From the NCBI GenBank assembly GCA_002393815.1, contig DGUB01000130.1, forward strand, positions 1 to 19,207: a stretch of DNA of 19,207 nucleotides, read 5' to 3'. Shown piece after piece: positions 7,165 to 14,759 of the stretch (its first letter is position 1; every line of letters starts with the position of its first letter). Position numbers and translations under genes: made by a program. Below the pieces are notes generated by a model, which saw only the letters and a program-made list of their open reading frames with translations, did not search any database and was not told where the DNA came from. This DNA comes from Ruminococcus sp. UBA4321 (GTDB taxonomy: Bacteria > Bacillota > Clostridia > Oscillospirales > Ruminococcaceae).

Positions 7165-8766
7165 ATGAACTTATTCTCACAGATAGAAAATTTTATTCCT
7201 GAAACCAGTCAGGAAGCATCCGCAAAACAGGAATTATTAAAATTAATCCAGAAATATGATAAAGAAATATTATCCAGAGAGTGCGAAGCCGGACATATTA
7301 CATGTTCCGGCTTGGTGCTTTCTCCGGATTTGAAAAAAACTCTTATGGCATATCATCTGATTTATCAGTCTGTCGGCTGGCTCGGCGGTCATGCCGACGG
7401 TGAGGAAGATTTATCCGGCGTGGCTCTCCGGGAAGTGCAGGAGGAAACTTCCGTTCAGAAAGTGTATTTCTTATCCAAAAAGATTCTTTCCATTGATATT
7501 CTGCCCGTCCCGGCTCACGAAAAACACGGGAAACATGTTCCCGAACATCTGCATTATAACGTCACTTACGGCTTTCTCGCACCGGAAAAGCAGGATATCG
7601 CTGATAAGCCTGACGAAAATAAAAACGTCCGCTGGATTGAAATCGATAAAATTCCGGAACTCTGCACAGAAGCCCATATGATTCCCATCTATCAGAAAAT
7701 TATCGCAAGAATGCAGAATCTTACCATCCGGAAAAAAGAAATTCCCGAACGCATGAAACAGCCCCTTTTGGACTGGTATCCCGAACATCACCGGGATTTG
7801 CCGTGGCGAAAAGACCGGAATCCCTATCATGTCTGGATTTCGGAAATCATGCTTCAGCAGACGCGCGTCGAAGCTGTCAAAAATTATTATCAGAGATTTC
7901 TGGAAACTCTCCCGGATGTCAAGGCTCTCGCAGACTGCCCCGAAGACAAGCTTCTGAAATTATGGGAAGGCTTAGGCTATTATAACCGCGTCCGGAATAT
8001 GCAGAAAGCCGCGCAGACTGTCATGCAGGACTATTCCGGAACGTTCCCGGAAGATTACGATAAAATCCGTTCCCTGTCCGGTATCGGGGACTATACCGCC
8101 GGTGCTGTCTGCTCTATCTGCTGGAATCTGCCCACGCCTGCCGTTGACGGAAATGTTCTCCGGGTTCTGGCAAGGCTCGAAGAAGATTTCCGCAATATTC
8201 TGGATAATGATGTCAAAAAAGATTTTACCGAACAGCTTTCAAAAATCTATGATACTCAAAACGCCGGAACGCTGACACAAGTCCTCATGGAACTCGGCGC
8301 GACAGTCTGCATCCCGAACGGTGCGCCGAAATGTGAAGTCTGTCCCGTGCATGAAATCTGTATGGCATATCAGAATCATAGCTATGATGTTCTTCCCGTT
8401 CGGGGGAAAAAACAAAAACGCAGAACGGAACAGAAAACTGTCTTCGTTCTGCAATATGAAGATAAAATCGCCGTCCGGAAACGCCCTGCCAAAGGTCTGC
8501 TCGCGTCCCTCTGGGAACTCCCGAACGCCGAAACCTTCCTCACGCCGGAGGAATGCGTGAAACAGGCGGAAATCTGGAACATTCACCCCAGAGAACTGCT
8601 CAAAATCAATCAGAGAAAACATGTGTTCACTCATATCACATGGGAAATGCAGGGCGTTTTTCTGCAATGCGGACGGCAGAATTCTGATTTCGTCTGGGCA
8701 AATCCCGAAGAACTCGAAACTCTCTATTCTCTGCCAACAGCGTTCCGGTGCATCCTATCGGAGTAA
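7165..8766 (+). CDS. mutY: NUDIX hydrolase fused to A/G-specific adenine glycosylase (MutY)
   Basis: This 533-residue protein holds two enzymes that are normally separate. Residues 1 to about 190 are a NUDIX hydrolase with a full box, G75-x5-E81-x7-R89-E-V-Q-E-E94-x-S-V; the usual Gly of the box is Ser96. From about Met197 it is MutY, which removes adenine mispaired with 8-oxoguanine. There it has LPWRKDRNPYHVWISEIMLQQT with catalytic Glu227, the helix-hairpin-helix LSGIGDYTAG, and catalytic Asp328 in VDGNV. An iron-sulfur cluster loop is formed by C382-x7-C390-x2-C393-x5-C399; E. coli MutY has x6 in the first gap. A C-terminal NUDIX-like domain for 8-oxoG recognition completes it. No ribosome site precedes Met197, so the fusion looks genuine. 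The substrate of the N-terminal NUDIX domain is unknown; a MutT-like sanitising role is tempting but unproven. The 3' end overlaps sigF by 12 bases. Confidence 0.92.
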   Translation: MNLFSQIENFIPETSQEASAKQELLKLIQKYDKEILSRECEAGHITCSGLVLSPDLKKTLMAYHLIYQSVGWLGGHADGEEDLSGVALREVQEETSVQKVYFLSKKILSIDILPVPAHEKHGKHVPEHLHYNVTYGFLAPEKQDIADKPDENKNVRWIEIDKIPELCTEAHMIPIYQKIIARMQNLTIRKKEIPERMKQPLLDWYPEHHRDLPWRKDRNPYHVWISEIMLQQTRVEAVKNYYQRFLETLPDVKALADCPEDKLLKLWEGLGYYNRVRNMQKAAQTVMQDYSGTFPEDYDKIRSLSGIGDYTAGAVCSICWNLPTPAVDGNVLRVLARLEEDFRNILDNDVKKDFTEQLSKIYDTQNAGTLTQVLMELGATVCIPNGAPKCEVCPVHEICMAYQNHSYDVLPVRGKKQKRRTEQKTVFVLQYEDKIAVRKRPAKGLLASLWELPNAETFLTPEECVKQAEIWNIHPRELLKINQRKHVFTHITWEMQGVFLQCGRQNSDFVWANPEELETLYSLPTAFRCILSE

Positions 8767-9417
8767 CTCCTGACGAAGATATAATAATAATTTCTTCTCC
8801 CGGCGTGATACCTGCACCTGTGTCATACCAAGCTTTTCGGCAGTCTTTACCTGCGTCATATTGTGATAATACCGTAATTCCAGCAATAATCTGTCTTTCG
8901 GTTCCAGCAGATTCATCACCTGATGCAGTGCCAGACTGTCACTGATTTTCTCATCAGGCGATTCGACTGCAATGTCTATCTGTCCTTCTTCATCATCGGA
9001 AGAAGTCAGCGATACTGCCGGACTGACGGCACATAATGCCATGGAAACTTCTTCCGGTGTTGTGCCTGTCTTTTCTGCCAGAACGCTTAGAGGCGGGTCA
9101 ATTCCGGATTCTTTCAGGGATGCTTCCCGAATCTGCTGGACTTTCATGGCGAGTTCGCGCAGTCCTCTGGAAACATGCACCGTTCCGGATTCCCGGAATA
9201 ACCGCCTGATTTCTCCCAGAATTACCGGAACGGCATAGGTCGAGAACTGTACGCCCCGTTCTGTATCAAAGGCATTCGCCGCCTTGACAAGTCCTTCACA
9301 TCCGGCAGAATATAAATCTTCATAGGCAATGCCCCTGTTCCGGAAACGGTTCGCACATAAATGCACCAGTCCGAGATTGTCTTCCGGGCGAGGGCGGTCA
9401 GTCTTCCTGTTCTGCAT
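8755..9417 (-). CDS. sigF: RNA polymerase sporulation sigma factor SigF
   Basis: SigF is the first forespore-specific sigma factor, held inactive by SpoIIAB until asymmetric division. The 220-residue protein shows region 2 (EDLYSAGCEGLVKAANAFD, then FSTYAVPVILGEIRR), region 3 (VHVSRGLRELA) and region 4.2 (LGMTQVQVSRREKKLL). The region 2-to-3 sequence and TQVQVSR are close to Bacillus SigF. The N-terminus is about 30 residues shorter than the 255-residue Bacillus protein, and the region 1.2 GDxxAR element is missing. The start overlaps spoIIAB by 20 bases, with GGAGG 13 bases upstream, suggesting translational coupling. It is the last gene of the spoIIA operon and converges on mutY with no terminator between them. 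Confidence 0.95.
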   Translation of the reverse strand: MQNRKTDRPRPEDNLGLVHLCANRFRNRGIAYEDLYSAGCEGLVKAANAFDTERGVQFSTYAVPVILGEIRRLFRESGTVHVSRGLRELAMKVQQIREASLKESGIDPPLSVLAEKTGTTPEEVSMALCAVSPAVSLTSSDDEEGQIDIAVESPDEKISDSLALHQVMNLLEPKDRLLLELRYYHNMTQVKTAEKLGMTQVQVSRREKKLLLYLRQELLR

Positions 9418-9847
9418 GAATCTGACCGAGCCTCCGCCGCATAGTCAAAGTTGTGCCGTTTCCGGCAGAACTTCTGACATACAGGCTGTCTGTAAATTCC
9501 TGCATAATGGCGAATCCCAGTCCGGCGCGTTCTTCTTCCGGTGCGGTCGTGTAAAGGGGTGTCATTGCCTGTTCAATATCCGGAATGCCGCAGCCTTTGT
9601 CGCTTACCCGTATGTAGAGAATGCGGTCGGGCAGCATTCTCAGACAAATCGCCACTTCTCCGGAACAGTTCCGGTAGCCGTGTACAATCGCATTTGTAAC
9701 CGCTTCTGAAATTACGGTTCTCAAATCGGCGAGTTCCTGCGCGGTCGGGTCTGCCGGAATCAGAAACGCCGACAATGCCGCTCTCGCTAAAGATTCGTTC
9801 GTCGATACGGCAGGGAATGTACATTTGAATTCGTTTGTAATCTTCAT
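9398..9847 (-). CDS. spoIIAB: Anti-sigma F factor / serine kinase SpoIIAB
   Basis: SpoIIAB binds and blocks SigF in the predivisional cell and mother cell, and phosphorylates SpoIIAA with ATP. The 149-residue protein has the GHKL (Bergerat) ATP-binding motifs in order: the N box with Glu48 and Asn52 (ISEAVTNAIVHGY), the G1 box D83-KGCGIPD, and the G2 box with AGLGFAIM at about 108-115. Length and order match the Bacillus protein. Its ATG overlaps the spoIIAA stop by 4 bases (9844-9847), and its 3' end overlaps sigF by 20 bases. The three proteins are thus translationally coupled, which fits a partner-switching module that needs balanced amounts. Confidence 0.96.
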   Translation of the reverse strand: MKITNEFKCTFPAVSTNESLARAALSAFLIPADPTAQELADLRTVISEAVTNAIVHGYRNCSGEVAICLRMLPDRILYIRVSDKGCGIPDIEQAMTPLYTTAPEEERAGLGFAIMQEFTDSLYVRSSAGNGTTLTMRRRLGQIHAEQED

Positions 9848-10179
9848 GATGCAACCTCCTCAGGACTTGCGGAATTAGTAATCTGTGCAAGGCGTTCCAT
9901 GCCTGCCAGCCGAAGCACCCGGCTGATATACGGGGACGGTTTCTGGAGAATGATTTCTCCACCCAGCGGCTGGAGAATTTTATATCTCCCCATAATCAGA
10001 CCGATTCCGGAACTGTCCATGAATGTCACCTGATGAAAATCCAGAATCAGCGTCCGGGGCATGTGGGCGTAAAGGGCGGCATCAATCTCAGCCCGGAGCA
10101 TGACGCTGCTGTGATGGTCAATCTCGCCTTCCAGCAGGACAAGCAGCTGTGATTTGCCTGTGTCATAATGAATCTGCAT
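9844..10179 (-). CDS. spoIIAA: Anti-sigma F factor antagonist SpoIIAA (STAS domain)
   Basis: SpoIIAA, when dephosphorylated by SpoIIE in the forespore, binds SpoIIAB and frees SigF. The 111-residue STAS-domain protein carries the phosphorylation loop FMDSSGIGLIMGRYK. Ser57 is equivalent to the Bacillus Ser58 phosphosite. AAAGGA just upstream (about 10191-10196 on the plus map) supports the ATG. It is the first gene of the operon, expressed from the promoter region at 10220-10254 and divergent from tepA. Unlike Bacillus, no dacF precedes it. Confidence 0.95.
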   Translation of the reverse strand: MQIHYDTGKSQLLVLLEGEIDHHSSVMLRAEIDAALYAHMPRTLILDFHQVTFMDSSGIGLIMGRYKILQPLGGEIILQKPSPYISRVLRLAGMERLAQITNSASPEEVAS

Positions 10180-10219
10180 AGTGAAAAATCCTTTCTTTCG
10201 TTTTCTCTCTGTGTAGTCT

Positions 10220-10254
10220 ATTATAGCATAACTGCCATGTCGGATTCTGCCGAA
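10220..10254 (-). promoter_or_regulatory. spoIIA promoter with two Spo0A-box-like sites
   Basis: Read on the minus strand, TATAAT occupies 10225-10220 and is preceded by TGC, an extended -10. No good -35 TTGACA lies at the right distance. In that place are TTCGGCA (10254-10248), a full match to the Spo0A box TTCGNCA, and TCCGACA (10244-10238), one mismatch. Their centres are exactly 10 bp apart, the spacing of tandem Spo0A boxes in Bacillus. A weak -35 replaced by 0A boxes is the design of Spo0A-activated sigma-A promoters. Binding itself is inference. Confidence 0.55.
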
Positions 10255-10309
10255 ATGCAGGAACAGAAAAAATTTATCAGAATTTTATTTCCGGGTTTTT
10301 CCGGTCTGC

Positions 10310-10338
10310 TTGACAAATACTGCAAATTGTGCTATACT
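10310..10338 (+). promoter_or_regulatory. Sigma-A promoter of the tepA-led gene run
   Basis: TTGACA (10310-10315), 17 bases, TATACT (10333-10338), with an extended TG at 10330-10331. It drives tepA and probably the genes beyond it, divergently from spoIIA. Confidence 0.8.
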
Positions 10339-10408
10339 AAGCATATCCGGGCGTTATGGTATAATTTTCATGGTGCAGGGCATACTCTTTCTGAAAGGAA
10401 GTGTGTGC

Positions 10409-11152
10409 ATGTATCAGAATAACTTAGGCGAATACCATCCCCCGGAAGAACAGGCTCCGGAAGAAAAATCCGAAGAGGAAAAACAGATGCAGGAAAATGA
10501 AGTCATTGAAGATACCGGCAGTATCCGCCCGGCAAATGCAAAGCACCTGATTCACTGCCTGACAATTATCGGACAGGTGGAAGGGCATTTCGAGCTTTCT
10601 TCGCAGAATAAGACAACCAAATATGAGCATATCATTCCGGCTCTGGTCGCTATCGAACAGGACAGAAGCATCGAAGGTCTGCTGATTCTGCTGAATACCG
10701 TCGGCGGTGATGTCGAAGCCGGACTCGCTATCGCGGAACTTATCGCCGGAATGCAGACTCCTACCGTTTCTTTAGTTGTCGGCGGAGGGCATTCTATCGG
10801 CGTTCCGCTCTCGGTCAGTGCCAAAAAATCCTATATTGTGCCGTCTGCTTCCATGACGATTCACCCCGTCCGCATGAACGGCATGATGCTCGGCGTTCCG
10901 CAGAGTTTCGACTATATCGCGAAGATTCAGGACAGAATCATCAGCTTTGTCACGCGCAACAGCCGCATTCCTGAAGACCGCTTCCGCGAACTCATGACCA
11001 ATACCAAAGAACTCGCAACGGATGTCGGCACAGTCATTTCCGGCGCACAGGCGGTCGAAATGGGGCTGATTGACCAGACCGGAAGCCTCAGTGATGCCAT
11101 TTCCGCTTTATATGACTTAATCGAAACTACACCTGTCCGCTATCCGGACTAA
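10409..11152 (+). CDS. tepA: TepA-like ClpP-family serine protease
   Basis: This 247-residue protein has the ClpP/crotonase fold. The nucleophile is Ser129 in [11 protein letters not shown] and the probable catalytic His152 is in [10 protein letters not shown]. The oxyanion-side strand [15 protein letters not shown] precedes them. An acidic N-terminal extension of about 45 residues has no clear signal peptide. In Bacillus, TepA (YmfB) is described as promoting protein translocation and is encoded beside spoIIIE. Here the order is tepA-uppP-ftsK, so the neighbourhood is conserved apart from uppP. AAAGGAAG at 10394-10401 supports the ATG at 10409; the frame extends further upstream, but only through the promoter. 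Substrate unknown. Confidence 0.88.
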   Translation: MYQNNLGEYHPPEEQAPEEKSEEEKQMQENEVIEDTGSIRPANAKHLIHCLTIIGQVEGHFELSSQNKTTKYEHIIPALVAIEQDRSIEGLLILLNTVGGDVEAGLAIAELIAGMQTPTVSLVVGGGHSIGVPLSVSAKKSYIVPSASMTIHPVRMNGMMLGVPQSFDYIAKIQDRIISFVTRNSRIPEDRFRELMTNTKELATDVGTVISGAQAVEMGLIDQTGSLSDAISALYDLIETTPVRYPD

Positions 11153-11242
11153 TCAGAGAAAGGCACGTTCTATAGTGCCTATACATACAGGTATCAATAT
11201 ATTTTATATATAAATAATAAGGATAAAAGGAGACTACATATC

Positions 11243-12094
11243 ATGTCAATTCTGGATTCAATTTTAATGGGAATCATTCAGGGACTTACGGAGTTCCTGC
11301 CGGTGTCAAGTTCCGGACATTTAATGCTGTATTCGCATATTTTCGGAGATGCCGGAAATGAGAATAATTTTCTGTTCTCGGCATTTCTGCATCTGGGAAC
11401 ACTGCTTGCTGTCGGAATCGCGTTCAAAGATACCGTGGCGGCACTGTTTAAAGAATGTCTCGCTATGCTCAAAGATTTATTCACCGGAAAATTATTTAAA
11501 GCCGGGCTTGGCAATCCTGAACGCCGCATGATTTATATGATGATAATTTCTCTTGTCGTGCTGGTGCCGTTCTACTTCATCCGCGATTTTATCGAGGGTG
11601 TTGCTGCGAAATATATGATTGCACTCGGCTGTTTCTTCCTGTATACAAGCTTTATCCTGTTCATGTCGGATAAGTGCAAGGACGGCAGCAAAACCCCTGC
11701 CACAATGACATGGAAAGAAGCCCTGATTATCGGCTTATTTCAGGCAGTTGCCCTTCTGCCGGGCGTTTCCCGGAGCGGTTCGACTATCTGCGGTGCGCTG
11801 TTCGTCGGAACAGACCGCGATACTGCCGTGAAATATTCCTTCATGCTCGGCATTCCGACTATCTTAGCCGGCTGTCTGGTCGAAATCAAAGACGCTGTGG
11901 ACGCCAATGCACTCCCCGTCGGCGATATTCCCGTTTTCATGATTGGCTTTGCGGTTGCTGCTGTCGTCGGAATCGCGGCTATCAAATTAGTAGATTTACT
12001 GGTGAAAAATAATAAATTCAAATATTTTGCAGTGTATACATTGATTCTTGGTCTGGGTGTCATCGGTTACGGCATCTTCCAGACAGTCAGATAA
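11243..12094 (+). CDS. uppP: Undecaprenyl-diphosphatase UppP (BacA)
   Basis: This membrane enzyme dephosphorylates undecaprenyl pyrophosphate so that the lipid carrier can be reused for peptidoglycan and other surface polymers; excess gives bacitracin resistance. The 283-residue protein is hydrophobic, with about eight membrane segments. It has the two conserved family motifs, QGLTEFLPVSSSGHL near the N-terminus and LLPGVSRSGSTI in the second half, which together form the active site. AAAAGGAG at 11225-11232 fixes the start. It lies 90 bases after tepA with no convincing terminator or promoter between, and 21 bases before ftsK. Confidence 0.96.
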   Translation: MSILDSILMGIIQGLTEFLPVSSSGHLMLYSHIFGDAGNENNFLFSAFLHLGTLLAVGIAFKDTVAALFKECLAMLKDLFTGKLFKAGLGNPERRMIYMMIISLVVLVPFYFIRDFIEGVAAKYMIALGCFFLYTSFILFMSDKCKDGSKTPATMTWKEALIIGLFQAVALLPGVSRSGSTICGALFVGTDRDTAVKYSFMLGIPTILAGCLVEIKDAVDANALPVGDIPVFMIGFAVAAVVGIAAIKLVDLLVKNNKFKYFAVYTLILGLGVIGYGIFQTVR

Positions 12095-12115
12095 TTTTCT
12101 AAGAAAGGAACACAA

Positions 12116-14755
12116 GTGGCTGAAACCAAAAAAAAATCCGGTGCCAAATCATCGGAAAAAAAATCCGGCAGCAATGCCAATAAATCTCAGAAAGAACCCC
12201 AGAAAAAATCCAAACCGAAAAAATCCTCTATGCCTGCTCTGGAAGAACTTCCCGAAGTTCCCCTCACTAAAGAAGAACAGGAAGAAAAAGAAAAAAAAGA
12301 GGTTCCGGCGCGGATTTATTCTGTTTGTCTGTTCGCCGCCGGCATTCTGCTACTGCTGCTGATTCTTATTCAGGGCAGTGCCATGTGGAAAGTCATGCAC
12401 GAAATGATTAAAGGCTTGTTCGGTGTGACTTCTCTGCTGATTCCTGCCGGACTGTGCTGGACTGCTGTCCAGATTGACAGGCAAAAAGACAAAGACAAGC
12501 TCGGAAAACAAATTCGTTTCATCGTCGGCATGATTGTCTTTTTAAGCTGTTTTATTGAAATTATGTTTTTCGGCGGCAGAATCCTGAATTATGATTTCTT
12601 CGGTAGTTTCAAGATGCTCCGTGAACAGGGCATCGCATGGCAGGGCAGCGGCATGGTCAGTGCGCTCGCTTATCCGATACAGGCAGTCTTCGGCGAAGTC
12701 GGCGCAAAAATTATGATGGTGCTGATGCTGTTCGTCGTTGTGATGCTGATTACAAAAAAATCTCTCTCCGAACTGTTTCAGATGCTCCGCAGACCGTTCC
12801 GGGATTTTGCCGATTTTATCCGGGAAGACAGACGCGATTTCCGCCTGATTTCCAGCTATGAACAGGAAGTTTCCGCTCATGCCGAACAGAACGAACAGGA
12901 AGCCCTCGCTATCGCCGGACAAAGTACATCCAGAAGACTCCCGGAACAGCAGGAAAATCATTTTCTGATAGATATTCCCGTCAGTGATGACCCCATCCGG
13001 AAAGATGAACAGGGTATGAGTGAATTCTTCAATCTTCCGGAAAAAGAAAATAAAATCAAAGTCCGGAAAAAAAATAAAACCAAATCTGCCCCCGAATCCG
13101 AAGACGAGGAAAATCAGCAGCTTGAACTCGTGCCTTCCCTCGAAGATTTAATTAACAATGCGGCACAGACTTCCAAAAAACAGCAAAAAGAAGACGAAAA
13201 ACTGGAATCTATGATTGCTATCGCGGACGAAGCCGCCGAACAGTCTGCAATCGCAGAAGGTCTGGTTTCTTATCAGATGCCCCAGATGGACTTTCTCGAA
13301 CCCGGAAACAGCCATGCAGATGACCCCAATCTGAAACAGGAACTCTGGAATAATGCCAATCAGCTCTGCGATGTGCTGAAAAGCTTCAATGTCGAAGTCA
13401 ATATCACTGATATTGCAAGAGGTCCTTCCGTTACCAGATACGAAGTCCAGCCTGCCCCCGGCGTGAAAGTTTCCAAAATTACAAGCCTTTCCGATGATAT
13501 CGCGCTGAATCTCGCTGCCGAAGGCGTCAGAATCGAAGCTCCTATCCCCGGAAAACCTGCTGTCGGCATTGAAGTCCCCAATTCTCAGAAAGATACCGTT
13601 TCCCTCCGGGAACTGCTCGAATCTCCGCAGTTCCGGAACGCGAAAAGCAAATTAACATTCGGTGTCGGAAAAGATATCGCCGGAAATGTTATCATCGGCG
13701 ATATTGCTAAAATGCCCCATATGATTATTGCAGGGGCTACCGGTTCCGGTAAGTCTGTCTGCACTAATTCGATTATTATGAGCATTCTGTATCATGCGAA
13801 ACCGGACGAAGTCAAGCTCATTCTGATTGACCCTAAAATCGTAGAATTCCGCGTCTATGACGGCATTCCGCATCTGCTGATTCCTGTCGTGACCGACCCT
13901 AAAAAAGCCGCCGGTGCGCTCAACTGGGCTGTGCAGGAAATGCTCAGACGCTATGACGTATTCGCCAAGAATTCTGTCAGAAATCTCGAAGATTTCAACA
14001 GAATCTGCGTCGAAAAGCCCGAACTCAATCTCCAGAAAATACCTCAGATTGTTATTTGTATTGATGAGCTTGCCGATTTGATGATGACCGCTTCCAAAGA
14101 AGTCGAAGAAGCTATCTGCCGTCTGGCACAGCTCGCCCGTGCTGCCGGGATGCATCTGATTATCGCGACACAGCGTCCGACTACAGATATTATCACTGGT
14201 CTGATTAAAGCAAACATTCCCAGCCGAATCGCGCTTTCCGTTATGTCGCAGATTGACTCCAGAATTATTCTCGATACAGGCGGTGCGGAAAAACTGCTCG
14301 GTCACGGTGATATGCTCTATCTCCCCAGCGGTCAGCCAAAACCCGTCAGAGTACAGGGCTGCTATGTCTCCACGCAGGAAATCGAAAAAGTAGTAGAATT
14401 TATCAAGAGCCAGACCGAAGGCGAATCAGCCGGCTATGATGAACAGATTATTCAGGCAGTCGACCAGATGGCTGTCACAGGCGATAAGAAAAAAGGCGGT
14501 GCTTCTGAAGAACCTGTTCCTTCCGGTGATGCTGACCTTATCGAACAGGCAATTGAAGTCGTGGTGGCTGCCGGACAGGCTTCTACCAGCAACCTCCAGA
14601 GAAGATTAAGGCTCGGCTATGCAAGAGCCGCCAGAATTATGGACGAACTCGAAGAAAAAGGCATTATAGGACCTTACGAAGGCGCAAAGCCCAGAAAAGT
14701 CCTCATGTCAAGAATGGAACTCGAACAGAGAAAAATGCACCGGAAAGGAGAATGA
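12116..14755 (+). CDS. ftsK: DNA translocase FtsK/SpoIIIE
   Basis: This 879-residue septal DNA pump moves chromosome ends out of the division septum and, during sporulation, into the forespore. A lysine-rich N-terminus is followed by membrane segments at about 67-87, 98-118, 133-153 and 185-212. A charged linker follows, then the RecA-like motor with Walker A GATGSGKS (540-547) and Walker B IVICIDEL (Asp650). The C-terminal gamma winged helix reads chromosome polarity sequences (STSNLQRRLRLGYARAARIM). The GTG at 12116 is chosen because AAAGGA at 12104-12109 lies just upstream. It may serve both the FtsK and SpoIIIE roles, as no second copy is in view. Two A runs near the start (A9 at 12128-12136, A8 at 12156-12163) are odd. 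Confidence 0.95.
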   Translation: MAETKKKSGAKSSEKKSGSNANKSQKEPQKKSKPKKSSMPALEELPEVPLTKEEQEEKEKKEVPARIYSVCLFAAGILLLLLILIQGSAMWKVMHEMIKGLFGVTSLLIPAGLCWTAVQIDRQKDKDKLGKQIRFIVGMIVFLSCFIEIMFFGGRILNYDFFGSFKMLREQGIAWQGSGMVSALAYPIQAVFGEVGAKIMMVLMLFVVVMLITKKSLSELFQMLRRPFRDFADFIREDRRDFRLISSYEQEVSAHAEQNEQEALAIAGQSTSRRLPEQQENHFLIDIPVSDDPIRKDEQGMSEFFNLPEKENKIKVRKKNKTKSAPESEDEENQQLELVPSLEDLINNAAQTSKKQQKEDEKLESMIAIADEAAEQSAIAEGLVSYQMPQMDFLEPGNSHADDPNLKQELWNNANQLCDVLKSFNVEVNITDIARGPSVTRYEVQPAPGVKVSKITSLSDDIALNLAAEGVRIEAPIPGKPAVGIEVPNSQKDTVSLRELLESPQFRNAKSKLTFGVGKDIAGNVIIGDIAKMPHMIIAGATGSGKSVCTNSIIMSILYHAKPDEVKLILIDPKIVEFRVYDGIPHLLIPVVTDPKKAAGALNWAVQEMLRRYDVFAKNSVRNLEDFNRICVEKPELNLQKIPQIVICIDELADLMMTASKEVEEAICRLAQLARAAGMHLIIATQRPTTDIITGLIKANIPSRIALSVMSQIDSRIILDTGGAEKLLGHGDMLYLPSGQPKPVRVQGCYVSTQEIEKVVEFIKSQTEGESAGYDEQIIQAVDQMAVTGDKKKGGASEEPVPSGDADLIEQAIEVVVAAGQASTSNLQRRLRLGYARAARIMDELEEKGIIGPYEGAKPRKVLMSRMELEQRKMHRKGE

Positions 14756-14759
14756 ACAC

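Noticed and set aside
11161..11180. AGGCAC/GTGCCT hairpin between tepA and uppP
   Set aside because: A six-pair stem with an 8-base loop and no T run is too weak to call a terminator.
13652..14305. 217-codon minus-strand frame inside ftsK
   Set aside because: It is antisense to the conserved motor domain and has no recognisable motif.
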